NCBI RefSeq assembly: GCF_004340465.1
Contig: NZ_SLVV01000009.1
Coordinates: forward strand, 62,001-126,000
Direction of reading: 5' to 3'
Length of the DNA stretch: 64,000 bases
Source: Mesobacillus foraminis
GTDB lineage: Bacteria > Bacillota > Bacilli > Bacillales > Cytobacillaceae
The notes under the pieces were generated by a model, which was not told the DNA's origin, ran no database searches, and worked only from the letters and a program-made list of their open reading frames with translations. Shown one piece after another: positions 29,578-38,221 of the stretch. How positions within the stretch are numbered: position 1 is the stretch's first letter; every line of letters starts with the position of its first letter. The position numbers and the translations under genes are program-made.

Positions 29578-29745
29578 CATCTAGGGAGTTTAGGGGTATG
29601 GATCTAGCTGTATTGTTACTATTCCCCATATGATCGGCAATAAACTTTCAATTTTAAAAAAGTTGCTGTTTGAAAATTTCGCCCGCCTCTTGTTATGATA
29701 TAGTTATGCAGGTGAGTAAGCCTACTTTAAAGGAGTGTTTTAGAG

Positions 29746-30183
29746 TTGAGTATGGATTTTAATTTATTCATGAATGATGTGGTTCGCCAGGCACGCCAGG
29801 AAATCGGTGCTGCTGGATATACGGAATTGGTTTCACCCGAACAAGTCGAGGAAGCTTTTGCTAAAAAAGGTACAACTCTTGTGATGGTGAATTCTGTTTG
29901 CGGCTGCGCAGGTGGCATCGCCCGTCCAGCCGCTTCACACGCATTGCATTATGATAAGCGCCCTGATCAGCTGGTAACAGTTTTTGCGGGGCAGGATAAG
30001 GAAGCAACAGCCAAGGCCCGCAGCTACTTTACAGGCTACCCGCCATCCTCGCCTTCTTTCGCACTATTAAAAGATGGCGAGATTGTTACAATGATTGAGC
30101 GGCATGATATTGAAGGCCACGATCCTATGGCAGTGGTCCAAAAACTGCAGCAGGCATTTGACCAATATTGTGACGAAGTTTAA
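29746..30183 (+). CDS. brxB: Bacilliredoxin BrxB (YqiW family)
   Basis: Bacilliredoxins remove bacillithiol from S-bacillithiolated proteins. The 145-residue protein carries the active-site CxC in [15 protein letters not shown] near residue 53 and conserved [17 protein letters not shown]. subtilis YqiW stands after the bkd operon, as here. I use the TTG at 29746, 10 bases after aaaggag; an ATG two codons later is possible but farther from the site. Confidence 0.92.
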   Translation: MSMDFNLFMNDVVRQARQEIGAAGYTELVSPEQVEEAFAKKGTTLVMVNSVCGCAGGIARPAASHALHYDKRPDQLVTVFAGQDKEATAKARSYFTGYPPSSPSFALLKDGEIVTMIERHDIEGHDPMAVVQKLQQAFDQYCDEV

Positions 30184-30220
30184 TTAAGCCTTTTAGCATA
30201 AATGGATAATCTGCTAGAAT

Positions 30221-30256
30221 AAAAAGATGATCATCTAACTGGTCATCTTTTTATTT
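30221..30256 (+). terminator. Terminator after brxB
   Basis: AAAAAGATGA and TCATCTTTTT form a 10-bp stem with a 12-base loop, ending in T. Confidence 0.8.
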
Positions 30257-30326
30257 GTATCAGTGTGCTTTTGCCGCCGATCTTTCTGGAAAGGGGGGCA
30301 AAAAGCACCTGCCTAAGGAGAATCAT

Positions 30327-31322
30327 ATGAGGTTTAAAATCGGATATCGAACATTGAAAACCGCTTTAGGGACGGCGGTCTCCATCATAATTGCCCAGTA
30401 CCTGGGGTTTACAAATTTTGCTTCTGCCGGAATCCTCACCATTCTTTGCATTAAGGTCACAAAAAGAAAGTCACTTCGGGCTTCCTGGGACCGTATTCTT
30501 GCCTGCGTGTTTGCTATGTGCTTCTCGACGGTCTTTTTTGAGGGGATTGCGTATCACCCGCTTGTTATCGGCCTGATGCTTTTATTCTTTATACCAACGG
30601 TTGTGATGGCAGGGGCAAGGGATGGAGTGGTATCGAGCAGTGTCATTATCCTGCATATCTATTCAGCAGGCAAGGTTACCACCGGACTCCTCCTGAATGA
30701 GCTGGGGATTGTCTTAATTGGTATCGGGGTTGCACTGATCATGAATTTGTACATGCCCAGTGTCGATACCAGGCTTGAGCAGTACAGGCAGCAGGTAGAG
30801 GAAAACTTTAAAAATATTTTTCGGGAAATTGCACGATTTATCCGGCAGGGTGACAGCGGCTGGACAGGAGAGGAGCTTCCCAAGACCGCAAGGCTGATCG
30901 AAAAGGCAAAATCGCTGGCCCTTCAGGACGTGGAGAATCATTTTCTTCAAGGAGAAAACTTGTACTATCAGTATTTTAAAATACGTGAAAAACAATTTGA
31001 TATTATTGAGCGTGTCCTGCCATCCATTACTTCCATACCAAACAATATCGAACAAGGGGAAATGGTAGCTGATTTTATAGAGCTGCTTTCAAAGGGGATA
31101 AATCCCGGCAATACGGTTCTCTATCATCTTGAGAAGCTGTATCGAATGAGGACGGAGTTTGTAAACATGGAGCTGCCGAGGACAAGGGAAGAATTCGAAG
31201 CCAGGGCTGCACTGCTTCATTTTGTTAATGAAATGGAACGGTTCCTCCTATTAAAACGTTCATTCAAAGGGTTAAAAAGGCAGGAGAATCCGAATCAAAA
31301 AAAGAGCCTGGAAGCAAACTAA
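30327..31322 (+). CDS. yqjA: Aromatic acid exporter family membrane protein (YqjA-like)
   Basis: A 331-residue membrane protein of the ArAE/DUF939 family. The N-terminal half (about residues 10-145) holds several predicted membrane helices, including TALGTAVSIIIAQYLGF and LVIGLMLLFFIPTVVMAG; the C-terminal half is a charged helical cytoplasmic domain. The substrate is unknown. The ATG at 30327 has an aaggag site 6 bases upstream. It is the first of a row of genes that follow the B. subtilis yqjA-B-C-D-E order. Confidence 0.85.
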   Translation: MRFKIGYRTLKTALGTAVSIIIAQYLGFTNFASAGILTILCIKVTKRKSLRASWDRILACVFAMCFSTVFFEGIAYHPLVIGLMLLFFIPTVVMAGARDGVVSSSVIILHIYSAGKVTTGLLLNELGIVLIGIGVALIMNLYMPSVDTRLEQYRQQVEENFKNIFREIARFIRQGDSGWTGEELPKTARLIEKAKSLALQDVENHFLQGENLYYQYFKIREKQFDIIERVLPSITSIPNNIEQGEMVADFIELLSKGINPGNTVLYHLEKLYRMRTEFVNMELPRTREEFEARAALLHFVNEMERFLLLKRSFKGLKRQENPNQKKSLEAN

Positions 31323-31346
31323 GAAGAAAAACAGGCTGGTGATCGT

Positions 31347-31859
31347 ATGCAAGGAATTATTATGGCAGTCCTGCTCTCCTTTGTTTTTTCTCCTATATGG
31401 CCGCTGGGGACGAACCCCTTGCCGGGCGACCCCTTTCTTATTGTAAATAAAAAAACAAATCAAGTCGCCTTCATTAAGGATAACAAAGTGCAGACCGTTG
31501 TGGGTGCAGCAACAGGAAAAACGGATGATCTTACTCCTGAAGGGATGTTCACGGTTACCGTCAAGGCAGTGAATCCTTATTACCGCAGGAAGGATATACC
31601 TGGCGGCGATCCCCGAAACCCTCTCGGGAGCAGGTGGATTGGGTTTGATGCGGACGGCACGGACGGCCGGACATACGGAATCCATGGTACAAACGACCCT
31701 TTGTCCATCGGCAAATATATCTCCCAGGGCTGTATAAGACTTCAGAACGAAGCGGCAGAATCCCTGTACGAGCATATTCCTCTCGGCACAAAGATCCTCA
31801 TTGTCAGCAGCAGTAAAAGTTTTCACCAGCTGGCTGATGAAAATAATGCAATAGAATAA
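31347..31859 (+). CDS. yqjB: L,D-transpeptidase of the YkuD family
   Basis: A secreted or surface L,D-transpeptidase that would make 3-3 cross-links or anchor proteins to peptidoglycan. The 170-residue protein has an N-terminal hydrophobic segment (IIMAVLLSFVFSPIWPLG) and the catalytic signature IHGTNDP and ISQGCIRL with the active cysteine. It has no LysM repeat. It starts 24 bases after yqjA. A perfect palindromic terminator ends the unit. Confidence 0.88.
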   Translation: MQGIIMAVLLSFVFSPIWPLGTNPLPGDPFLIVNKKTNQVAFIKDNKVQTVVGAATGKTDDLTPEGMFTVTVKAVNPYYRRKDIPGGDPRNPLGSRWIGFDADGTDGRTYGIHGTNDPLSIGKYISQGCIRLQNEAAESLYEHIPLGTKILIVSSSKSFHQLADENNAIE

Positions 31860-31860
31860 G

Positions 31861-31893
31861 AAAGGCCTGTTCCGCGGAACAGGCCTTTTTTGC
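31861..31893 (+). terminator. Terminator after yqjB
   Basis: AAAGGCCTGTTCC and GGAACAGGCCTTT are perfect inverted repeats separated by GC, followed by T. Confidence 0.85.
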
Positions 31894-31899
31894 TTTTAT

Positions 31900-31995
31900 T
31901 TATAGGAAAGTTGCTATGCCTGCCAGCAGGGTTGAAGCCAGCATGACAAACAGCATGAGGTAAACAATGATTTTGCGGGTTTTGCGGTTGCCCAA
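31900..31995 (-). CDS. prli42: Stressosome-associated micro-protein Prli42
   Basis: A 31-codon gene on the minus strand. The product has a short basic N-terminus (LGNRKTRK, first residue Met in vivo) followed by a single membrane helix, IIVYLMLFVMLASTLLAG. This is the pattern of Prli42, described in Listeria as the membrane anchor of the stressosome and annotated across bacilli. The TTG start is 9 bases after aaggggaa. It lies between yqjB and the epimerase gene, antiparallel to both. Confidence 0.8.
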   Translation of the reverse strand: MGNRKTRKIIVYLMLFVMLASTLLAGIATFL

Positions 31996-32156
31996 GATTC
32001 ATTTCCCCTTTCCGTTCCCTAGGACGTTTACGCATTATTATACTACAATTCAAGGAGGGTTTGTACAATACTTTATTTTAAGAAGGAGTACACACGATTT
32101 ATATCGAATATAAAAAATGTATTCATTATAGTCTGATATTATCCGGGGGTGCGATC

Positions 32157-32567
32157 ATGATTAAAAATATTGATCATATTGGAGTGGCTGTAAAGTCTCT
32201 TGAACAATCCCTTCCCTTTTACACAGAGGTGCTCCAGCTTCCTCTTTTGGGAATAGAAGAAGTGGAAAGTGAAAAGGTGAGGGTCGCTTTTCTAAAAGCG
32301 GGGAAATCAAAAATTGAACTGCTTGAGCCGACATCCAAGGAAAGCCCGATTGCCCGCCATATTGAAAAGCGGGGCGAGGGAATCCACCATATCGCACTGG
32401 GAGTCGACTCGATCAAGGAGCGTATCGATCAAATCAAGGAAAAAGGGATCACCATGATTAATGATCTTCCTAAAAGAGGTGCTGGCAATGCACAGATTGC
32501 GTTCATGCACCCGCGGTCAACTGGAAGCGCTTTATTTGAACTTTGCGAGAAGGAAGGGAAGGACTGA
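32157..32567 (+). CDS. mce: Methylmalonyl-CoA epimerase
   Basis: The epimerase interconverts (S)- and (R)-methylmalonyl-CoA so that MutAB can use it. The 136-residue vicinal-oxygen-chelate protein shows metal ligands in the N-terminal MIKNIDHIGVAV, the middle EGIHHIALGV and the C-terminal SALFELCEKEG. The homologue in B. subtilis is yqjC. The next gene, an acyl-CoA carboxylase beta chain, starts 7 bases after its stop, linking the two steps that make and use methylmalonyl-CoA. Confidence 0.93.
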   Translation: MIKNIDHIGVAVKSLEQSLPFYTEVLQLPLLGIEEVESEKVRVAFLKAGKSKIELLEPTSKESPIARHIEKRGEGIHHIALGVDSIKERIDQIKEKGITMINDLPKRGAGNAQIAFMHPRSTGSALFELCEKEGKD

Positions 32568-32574
32568 AAAGCGT

Positions 32575-34125
32575 ATGTCAGATATATATGAAAAGATAAA
32601 CGAACTGTATGACCGCCGTCGGAAAATTGAACTTGGAGGCGGTGATGAGCGGATCGACAGGCAGCATGAGAAAGGAAAATTAACTGCCAGAGAGAGAATC
32701 GACCTGCTCGTTGACGATGGCACTTTTGTAGAATTGAACCCTTTTATAGAGCATCGGAGTACGGACTTCGGCCTTGAAAACCAAAAAGGTCCTGGCGACG
32801 GAGTTGTAACTGGTTACGGGAAGGTCAATGGACGGCCAGTTTATTTGTTCTCTCAGGACTTTACTGTATTTGGAGGGGCGCTCGGGGAAATGCATGCTTA
32901 TAAAATTGCAGCCGTCATGGATCTGGCCGCTAAAAATGGGGCTCCATTTATCGGCCTGAATGACTCAGGCGGAGCCCGCATACAGGAAGGGGTTGTTTCC
33001 CTGGACGGATACGGGCAGATTTTTTACAGAAACTCTATTTACTCGGGTGTCATCCCACAGATATCGGTCATCATGGGTCCTTGTGCAGGAGGGGCCGTCT
33101 ATTCTCCTGCTATCACTGATTTCGTCTTCATGGTGGAAAAGACAAGCCAAATGTTTATAACAGGACCTAAAGTCATTGAAACCGTTACAGGGGAAAAGAT
33201 TTCAGCCGAAGACCTTGGGGGAGCCCGAATCCATAATACAGTAAGCGGAAATGCCCACTTCCATGCGGATACAGAGACGGAAATCCTTGAAATGGTCCGG
33301 AGCTTGCTAAGCTACCTGCCGCAATGCTACGAGGAAAAGCCGCCAAGGATGGAAACGGAAGAGGAGGATAATTATCGTCCCGACCTTGCTGATGCCATTC
33401 CCTTTGATGCTGTCAGGCCCTATGATGTGCGCAGTGTCATTGCCCAGGTCGTAGATGAAGGATCGTTCCTTGAGATCCAGAAGGATTTTGCCAAGAATAT
33501 CGTCATCGGTCTTGCAAGGATTAAAGGAGAGGTGGCTGGGCTCGTCTGCAACCAGCCAAAATTCCTGGCAGGAGGACTGGACATTGATTCATCGGATAAG
33601 GCTGCACGTTTCATTCGGTTTTGTGATTCCTTTAATATCCCAATTATTACTTTTGAAGACGTTACAGGCTTTTTCCCTGGAATCAAGCAGGAGCACGGGG
33701 GGATTATCCGCCATGGAGCTAAAATCCTGTATGCATATTCTGAGGCGACGGTGCCTAAGCTCACAATTATTCTGAGGAAGGCTTACGGAGGAGCGTATGT
33801 AGCCCTGAACAGCAAATCTATAGGGGCTGATCTTGTTTTCGCCTGGCCCAATGCCGAAATTGCGGTCATGGGACCTCAGGGTGCAGCAAACATCATTTTT
33901 AACAAGGAAATCCAAAGCAGTGACAACCCCGAGGCAGTGAGGCAGCAAAAAATCGAGGAATACCGTGAAAAGTTCGCAAATCCATATATAGCAGCAAGCA
34001 GGGGAATGGTGGATGATGTCATTGATCCCAGGGAAACAAGAATCAAAATCATCCAGGCACTTGAAATGCTCCGAACCAAAAAAGAAATACGGCCCAGGAG
34101 GAAGCACGGGAATATGCCTTTATAA
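32575..34125 (+). CDS. yqjD: Acyl-CoA (propionyl-CoA) carboxylase beta chain
   Basis: The carboxyltransferase half of an acyl-CoA carboxylase, moving CO2 from biotin to propionyl-CoA; the methylmalonyl-CoA decarboxylase alpha chain has the same fold and cannot be excluded. The 516-residue protein has two crotonase-like domains with GLNDSGGARIQEG, GPCAGGAVYSPAITDF and FFPGIKQEHGGIIRHGAK. The ATG at 32575 gives the family start MSDIYEKINELYDRR. No biotin carboxylase or carrier gene is adjacent. Confidence 0.9.
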   Translation: MSDIYEKINELYDRRRKIELGGGDERIDRQHEKGKLTARERIDLLVDDGTFVELNPFIEHRSTDFGLENQKGPGDGVVTGYGKVNGRPVYLFSQDFTVFGGALGEMHAYKIAAVMDLAAKNGAPFIGLNDSGGARIQEGVVSLDGYGQIFYRNSIYSGVIPQISVIMGPCAGGAVYSPAITDFVFMVEKTSQMFITGPKVIETVTGEKISAEDLGGARIHNTVSGNAHFHADTETEILEMVRSLLSYLPQCYEEKPPRMETEEEDNYRPDLADAIPFDAVRPYDVRSVIAQVVDEGSFLEIQKDFAKNIVIGLARIKGEVAGLVCNQPKFLAGGLDIDSSDKAARFIRFCDSFNIPIITFEDVTGFFPGIKQEHGGIIRHGAKILYAYSEATVPKLTIILRKAYGGAYVALNSKSIGADLVFAWPNAEIAVMGPQGAANIIFNKEIQSSDNPEAVRQQKIEEYREKFANPYIAASRGMVDDVIDPRETRIKIIQALEMLRTKKEIRPRRKHGNMPL

Positions 34126-34206
34126 TGAAGGCAGGTAAAAAGTTTGATGACAGCTGCATCGTAAAGGTATACTAAATTAGCATATACATATCCTGGAGGT
34201 CGTCAC

Positions 34207-35328
34207 ATGATTAACAATGAACGATTATTAAACGAGTTTCTCGAATTAGTCCAGATTGACTCGGAGACAAAGCATGAGGCAGAAATCTCAAAAGTCCTGA
34301 AACAAAAGTTTACAGACCTCGGCCTCGAAGTATACGAGGATGATACAACTGCCCAGACCGGGCACGGAGCAGGCAATCTAATTTGTACTCTTAAAGGGAC
34401 AAAAGAAGGCGTTGAGCCTATCTATTTCACTTCTCATATGGATACTGTTGTCCCGGCCCGCGGTGTAAAACCGTCGATCAAAGACGGCTATGTGGTTACA
34501 GACGGAACAACGATTCTTGGTGCAGACGATAAGACCGGCCTTGCAGTTATGCTTGAAATCATCAGGGTCCTTCATGAACAGCAAATCCCTCATGGCACTA
34601 TCCAGTTTGTTATTACAGTTGGAGAGGAATCCGGCCTGGTTGGGGCCAAGGTGCTCGATCCATCTCTGCTGAATGCCAAATATGGCTATGCACTGGACAG
34701 TGATGGAAAAGTCGGAAATGTCGTGGTAGCAGCCCCTACACAAGCGAAGATTTTTGCTAAAATTTACGGCAAAACAGCCCATGCAGGTGTAGCCCCCGAA
34801 AAAGGGGTTTCTGCAATCACCGTTGCGGCCAAAGCAATCGCAAAAATGCCGCTCGGCCGAATTGATGAGGAAACAACAGCTAACATTGGCCGTTTTCAGG
34901 GTGGAACACAAACGAATATTGTCTGCGATTATGTCGAAATCCTTGCCGAAGCCCGCTCCCTCGTCCCTGAAAAAATGGAAGCCCAGGTAAGCAAGATGAA
35001 GGAGGCCTTTGAAACAGCCGCAAATCAAATGGGAGGCAAAGCAGAGGTTGATGTTGAGGTCATGTATCCTGGATTTAAATATGGCGAAGGGGATCTCGTG
35101 GTGGAGATTGCGCGTAAAGCTGCTGCCAAGATTGGACGGAGCTGTGAACTGCAAAAGAGCGGCGGCGGCAGTGATGCGAACGTCATTGCAGGTTTTGGCA
35201 TACCGACAGTCAACCTTGCAGTGGGCTACGAGGACATTCATACAACAAACGAACGCATGCCGATTGAGGAACTGGAAAAGCTCGGAGAAATGGTGATTGC
35301 CATCATCGAAGAGGTAGCAGCACAGTAA
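34207..35328 (+). CDS. yqjE: M20 family metallopeptidase (tripeptidase PepT-like)
   Basis: A cytoplasmic zinc peptidase that removes N-terminal residues from small peptides; the B. subtilis homologue is YqjE. The 373-residue protein has the M20 metal motifs TSHMDTVVPARG, GADDKTGLAVMLE and the catalytic GEESGLVGAK, and an internal dimerisation domain (about residues 190-280, KIYGKTAHAGVAPEKG). A tggaggtc site precedes the ATG. A terminator follows. Confidence 0.92.
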   Translation: MINNERLLNEFLELVQIDSETKHEAEISKVLKQKFTDLGLEVYEDDTTAQTGHGAGNLICTLKGTKEGVEPIYFTSHMDTVVPARGVKPSIKDGYVVTDGTTILGADDKTGLAVMLEIIRVLHEQQIPHGTIQFVITVGEESGLVGAKVLDPSLLNAKYGYALDSDGKVGNVVVAAPTQAKIFAKIYGKTAHAGVAPEKGVSAITVAAKAIAKMPLGRIDEETTANIGRFQGGTQTNIVCDYVEILAEARSLVPEKMEAQVSKMKEAFETAANQMGGKAEVDVEVMYPGFKYGEGDLVVEIARKAAAKIGRSCELQKSGGGSDANVIAGFGIPTVNLAVGYEDIHTTNERMPIEELEKLGEMVIAIIEEVAAQ

Positions 35329-35333
35329 AAAGG

Positions 35334-35364
35334 GGAGGAGCATCTATTGGTGCTCCTTTTTTTT
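35334..35364 (+). terminator. Terminator after yqjE
   Basis: AGGAGCA and TGCTCCT with an 8-base loop and eight T. Confidence 0.85.
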
Positions 35365-35419
35365 CGCTTTTTGATACTATTAGTTTCAAGGAAAGTAGAT
35401 TTCAGGAGGTGATTATTTT

Positions 35420-35890
35420 ATGTCAGAAACGAGCAAAGCAGTTATCTTTCAGGCCGGGAATGAGGAGTTTGCACTTCCGATTTTTAATGTGATATCGATT
35501 GAAAAAACGGAAGAAATTACTCCCGTACCTCAAATGCCTGATTTCTTCATGGGGGTGGTGAAGGTAAGGGATCATTTGATTCCGGCAATAGACTCGGAAG
35601 CGATTCTTTACCAGCGCAGACTCCAGCCCGACAATCAAACAAGGATGATTGTCCTGGATGCTGATGGGATATCCTTTGGAGTTGTCGTAAAGGCTGCAAC
35701 AGAAATTATGGAAATTCCTGCGGAAAGCATTCATCGTCCTGAACTGGCTGCCTTTCATAAAATTGATTATTTGAAAGGGATCGCCACCTTATCCGATAGA
35801 ATGGTCATCATTCTTGACCCTGGCAGGATGATTGAATCTCTTGAAGGAATCAAAGAAGTCAAAGCTGTTATTGAAGGAGGCACAAGGTAG
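35420..35890 (+). CDS. CheW-like chemotaxis adaptor, stand-alone
   Basis: A 156-residue single-domain CheW-like protein: VIFQAGNEEFALPIFNVISI is the typical start, PQMPDFFMGVVKVRDHLIPAID the receptor-contact region and MVIILDPGRMIESLE the end. CheW links methyl-accepting receptors to the CheA kinase. No cheA, mcp or flagellar gene is near, and this position has no counterpart in the B. subtilis order, so it is probably a second, accessory CheW. A perfect aggaggtga site precedes the ATG. Confidence 0.9.
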   Translation: MSETSKAVIFQAGNEEFALPIFNVISIEKTEEITPVPQMPDFFMGVVKVRDHLIPAIDSEAILYQRRLQPDNQTRMIVLDADGISFGVVVKAATEIMEIPAESIHRPELAAFHKIDYLKGIATLSDRMVIILDPGRMIESLEGIKEVKAVIEGGTR

Positions 35891-36039
35891 ATGGAAAGCG
35901 TGGAAAAGGCTGCATGATGCCTTCCTGTATATTGCATTTTGACACAAAAAATCCATAATCCCACAACGATTGTTTCAGATTTCACATACTGGGTTTAGTA
36001 AAATAAAACTGGAATCTTGTTGAAGGTAGGGATGACAAT

Positions 36040-36717
36040 ATGCCGAAACTGCTTTATATTACTGCAAATCCAAAAAAGGCAGTCCACTTATCGAAAGGGG
36101 CTCAAATTGGGGAAGTATTTCTCGATGCTTTCCAAAGGGAGCAGCCGGAAATTGAAATTGAGAGAATGCATCTCTATGATATGGAAATTCCGGAAATCGA
36201 TATGGATTTGCTTTATGCCCGCGCGAAGCTCTCATTTATGGGTTATTCGCCGGATCAGCTGTCAAATGATGAAAGAGAGCGCTACACCGAGATGCACAGG
36301 CTTGCTGATCGATTCATCGCCGCTGATTATTATGTTTTTGTTACCCCCATCTGGAACTTGGGCGCTCCAGCAATCCTGAAAAAATTCATGGATAATCTGT
36401 TCCTGGTTAACAAGACGTTCATCACCACAAGTGAAGGTCCTAAAGGGTTGTTGACAGGAAGAAAAGCCATTCACATCCAGACCCGCGGCGGCATCTATTC
36501 TGCCGGCCCAATGGCGGAATTTGAGATGGGTGACCAGTATGTACGCAAAGCACTCACCTTCCTTGGCATGGAACTAATGGATACCATTGTGGCGGAGGGG
36601 CTGGATCATTATCCTGAGCAGGTTCCCGCAATTATGTCGAGGGCAAAGGAACAGGCTGGAATGGCGGCGAGGGAGATGGCGAAGATCAGGGCCACAGCTG
36701 CGGTCAACCCCAAATAA
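36040..36717 (+). CDS. azoR: FMN-dependent NADH-azoreductase family protein
   Basis: A 225-residue flavodoxin-fold quinone/azo reductase of the AcpD/AzoR family. The start LLYITANPKKAVHLSKGAQI is the FMN phosphate loop; YYVFVTPIWNLGAPAILKKF and IQTRGGIYS are the flavin-binding motifs. The physiological substrate is likely quinones rather than azo dyes. The gene stands alone between cheW and polY1. Confidence 0.88.
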   Translation: MPKLLYITANPKKAVHLSKGAQIGEVFLDAFQREQPEIEIERMHLYDMEIPEIDMDLLYARAKLSFMGYSPDQLSNDERERYTEMHRLADRFIAADYYVFVTPIWNLGAPAILKKFMDNLFLVNKTFITTSEGPKGLLTGRKAIHIQTRGGIYSAGPMAEFEMGDQYVRKALTFLGMELMDTIVAEGLDHYPEQVPAIMSRAKEQAGMAAREMAKIRATAAVNPK

Positions 36718-36762
36718 ACAAAGCGACCAAGTCTCACAGTGGTGTGGGTCTTTTTCTTTGTT
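36718..36762 (+). terminator. Weak terminator after azoR
   Basis: ACAAAG and CTTTGT are outer arms and GACC and GGTC inner arms, with five T between. The stem is interrupted. Confidence 0.4.
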
Positions 36763-36810
36763 TAATGGTAAAATGACAGGGAACAATCTGTTAGGGCGTG
36801 ATCACATATA

Positions 36811-38070
36811 ATGTATCCTAAAAACGGAAGGGTTATATTCCATGTCGATATGAACAGCTTCTATGCCTCTGTAGAAATGGCCTATGATCCATCCCTAAAA
36901 GGGAAACCACTGGCCATTGCCGGTAATCCCGAGGAGAGAAGGGGCATCATTGTTACATGCAGCTACGAAGCACGTTCGTTTGGTGTTAAAACAACAATGC
37001 CGCTTTGGGAAGCAAAGAAACTATGTCCTCAGCTCATTATAAAAACTCCAAATTTTGAGAGGTACCGTGCGGCCTCGTCAGGTATGTTCGATATCCTTCG
37101 CCAATTTTCCGATTTGGTTGAACCGGTTTCCATTGATGAAGGCTATGTTGATATAACTGAGAGCAAGGATCTCGGCTCTCCGCTGTTTATTGCCGAAACC
37201 ATCCAAAAGCGAATCCTAGAACAGCTCGATTTGCCATGCAGCATTGGCATCGCCCCAAATAAATTTTTAGCCAAGATGGCATCTGACATGAAAAAGCCAA
37301 TGGGAATCACGATCCTCAGGAAACGCGATGTTTCCAGGATTCTTTGGCCTCTCGATGTTGGGGAGATGCATGGGGTGGGCAAAAAAACGGCGGAAAAACT
37401 CGATTCCATTGGGATCCGTACGATTGCGGATCTCGCGGGTTCCAATGAAATTCAATTAAAGGCTTTATTGGGAATCAATGGAGCAAGACTGCGGGAACGG
37501 GCTAACGGGGTAGACAGTAGGCCGGTAGATCCCGAGTCGATTTACGATTTTAAAAGTATCGGGAACTCGACAACTCTCCCGAGAGATATTGCTAACCAAC
37601 AGGAACTGCTGAAGGTGCTGGATAAGCTGGCTGATCAGGTGGAGGCCAGGATGAAACGCAAACAGGTTGTTTCAACGATTCTTGGCATCACCATCCGCTA
37701 TAAAGACCGGAAGACGATAAACAGGAGCCATAAGCTGGATAATCCAGCTGGCCGCAAGGAAGAGATAGTCGAAGCCGCAAAAGCTCTGTTCATCAAAAAT
37801 TGGAATGGAAATCCTGTCAGGCTGCTGGGAATTACCGTCACAGGTCTGATGGAGGCAGAATCAGCCGTTAAGCAGCTGGACCTTTTTTCATATGAGCAGG
37901 AGGCAGAAAAAGAACACCTTGTGCAGACAGTGTCGAAATTAAAAGAAAAATTTGGGAAAAGTATTATCGGGAGGGCAAGCTCACACTTAAACCAGCAGGG
38001 AATAAGGAAATCTTCCGGCAATGATACAAGTTTTAACAAGGATTTTCTCCAGAATAAAAAACAAGATTAA
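36811..38070 (+). CDS. polY1: DNA polymerase IV (Y family), PolY1
   Basis: A translesion polymerase of the DinB type, the homologue of B. subtilis YqjH. The 419-residue protein has the N-terminal catalytic segment VIFHVDMNSFYASVE, the second acidic motif SIDEGYVDITES, a thumb helix-hairpin-helix region (GVGKKTAEKLDSIGI) and the sliding-clamp peptide QLDLFSYE near residue 355. No LexA box is visible before it, unlike polY2. The gene has no clear terminator. Confidence 0.95.
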   Translation: MYPKNGRVIFHVDMNSFYASVEMAYDPSLKGKPLAIAGNPEERRGIIVTCSYEARSFGVKTTMPLWEAKKLCPQLIIKTPNFERYRAASSGMFDILRQFSDLVEPVSIDEGYVDITESKDLGSPLFIAETIQKRILEQLDLPCSIGIAPNKFLAKMASDMKKPMGITILRKRDVSRILWPLDVGEMHGVGKKTAEKLDSIGIRTIADLAGSNEIQLKALLGINGARLRERANGVDSRPVDPESIYDFKSIGNSTTLPRDIANQQELLKVLDKLADQVEARMKRKQVVSTILGITIRYKDRKTINRSHKLDNPAGRKEEIVEAAKALFIKNWNGNPVRLLGITVTGLMEAESAVKQLDLFSYEQEAEKEHLVQTVSKLKEKFGKSIIGRASSHLNQQGIRKSSGNDTSFNKDFLQNKKQD

Positions 38071-38221
38071 AATTTATCAAATATTGTTTATTCTTTATGG
38101 TAAAATCTAAAAATAAAAGAGGAAAACTAGCTCGATTATTTGCAAACTTCTACATTATATTGCTAAATTAGAGTGTACTCTTTTACAACCAATACATACA
38201 GGAGAAGGGAAGAAGTGGAAA

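Noticed and set aside
31823-32068. An 81-codon minus-strand frame overlapping prli42
   Set aside because: It reads prli42 in another frame; the 31-codon frame has the membrane helix and the family look, the longer one does not.
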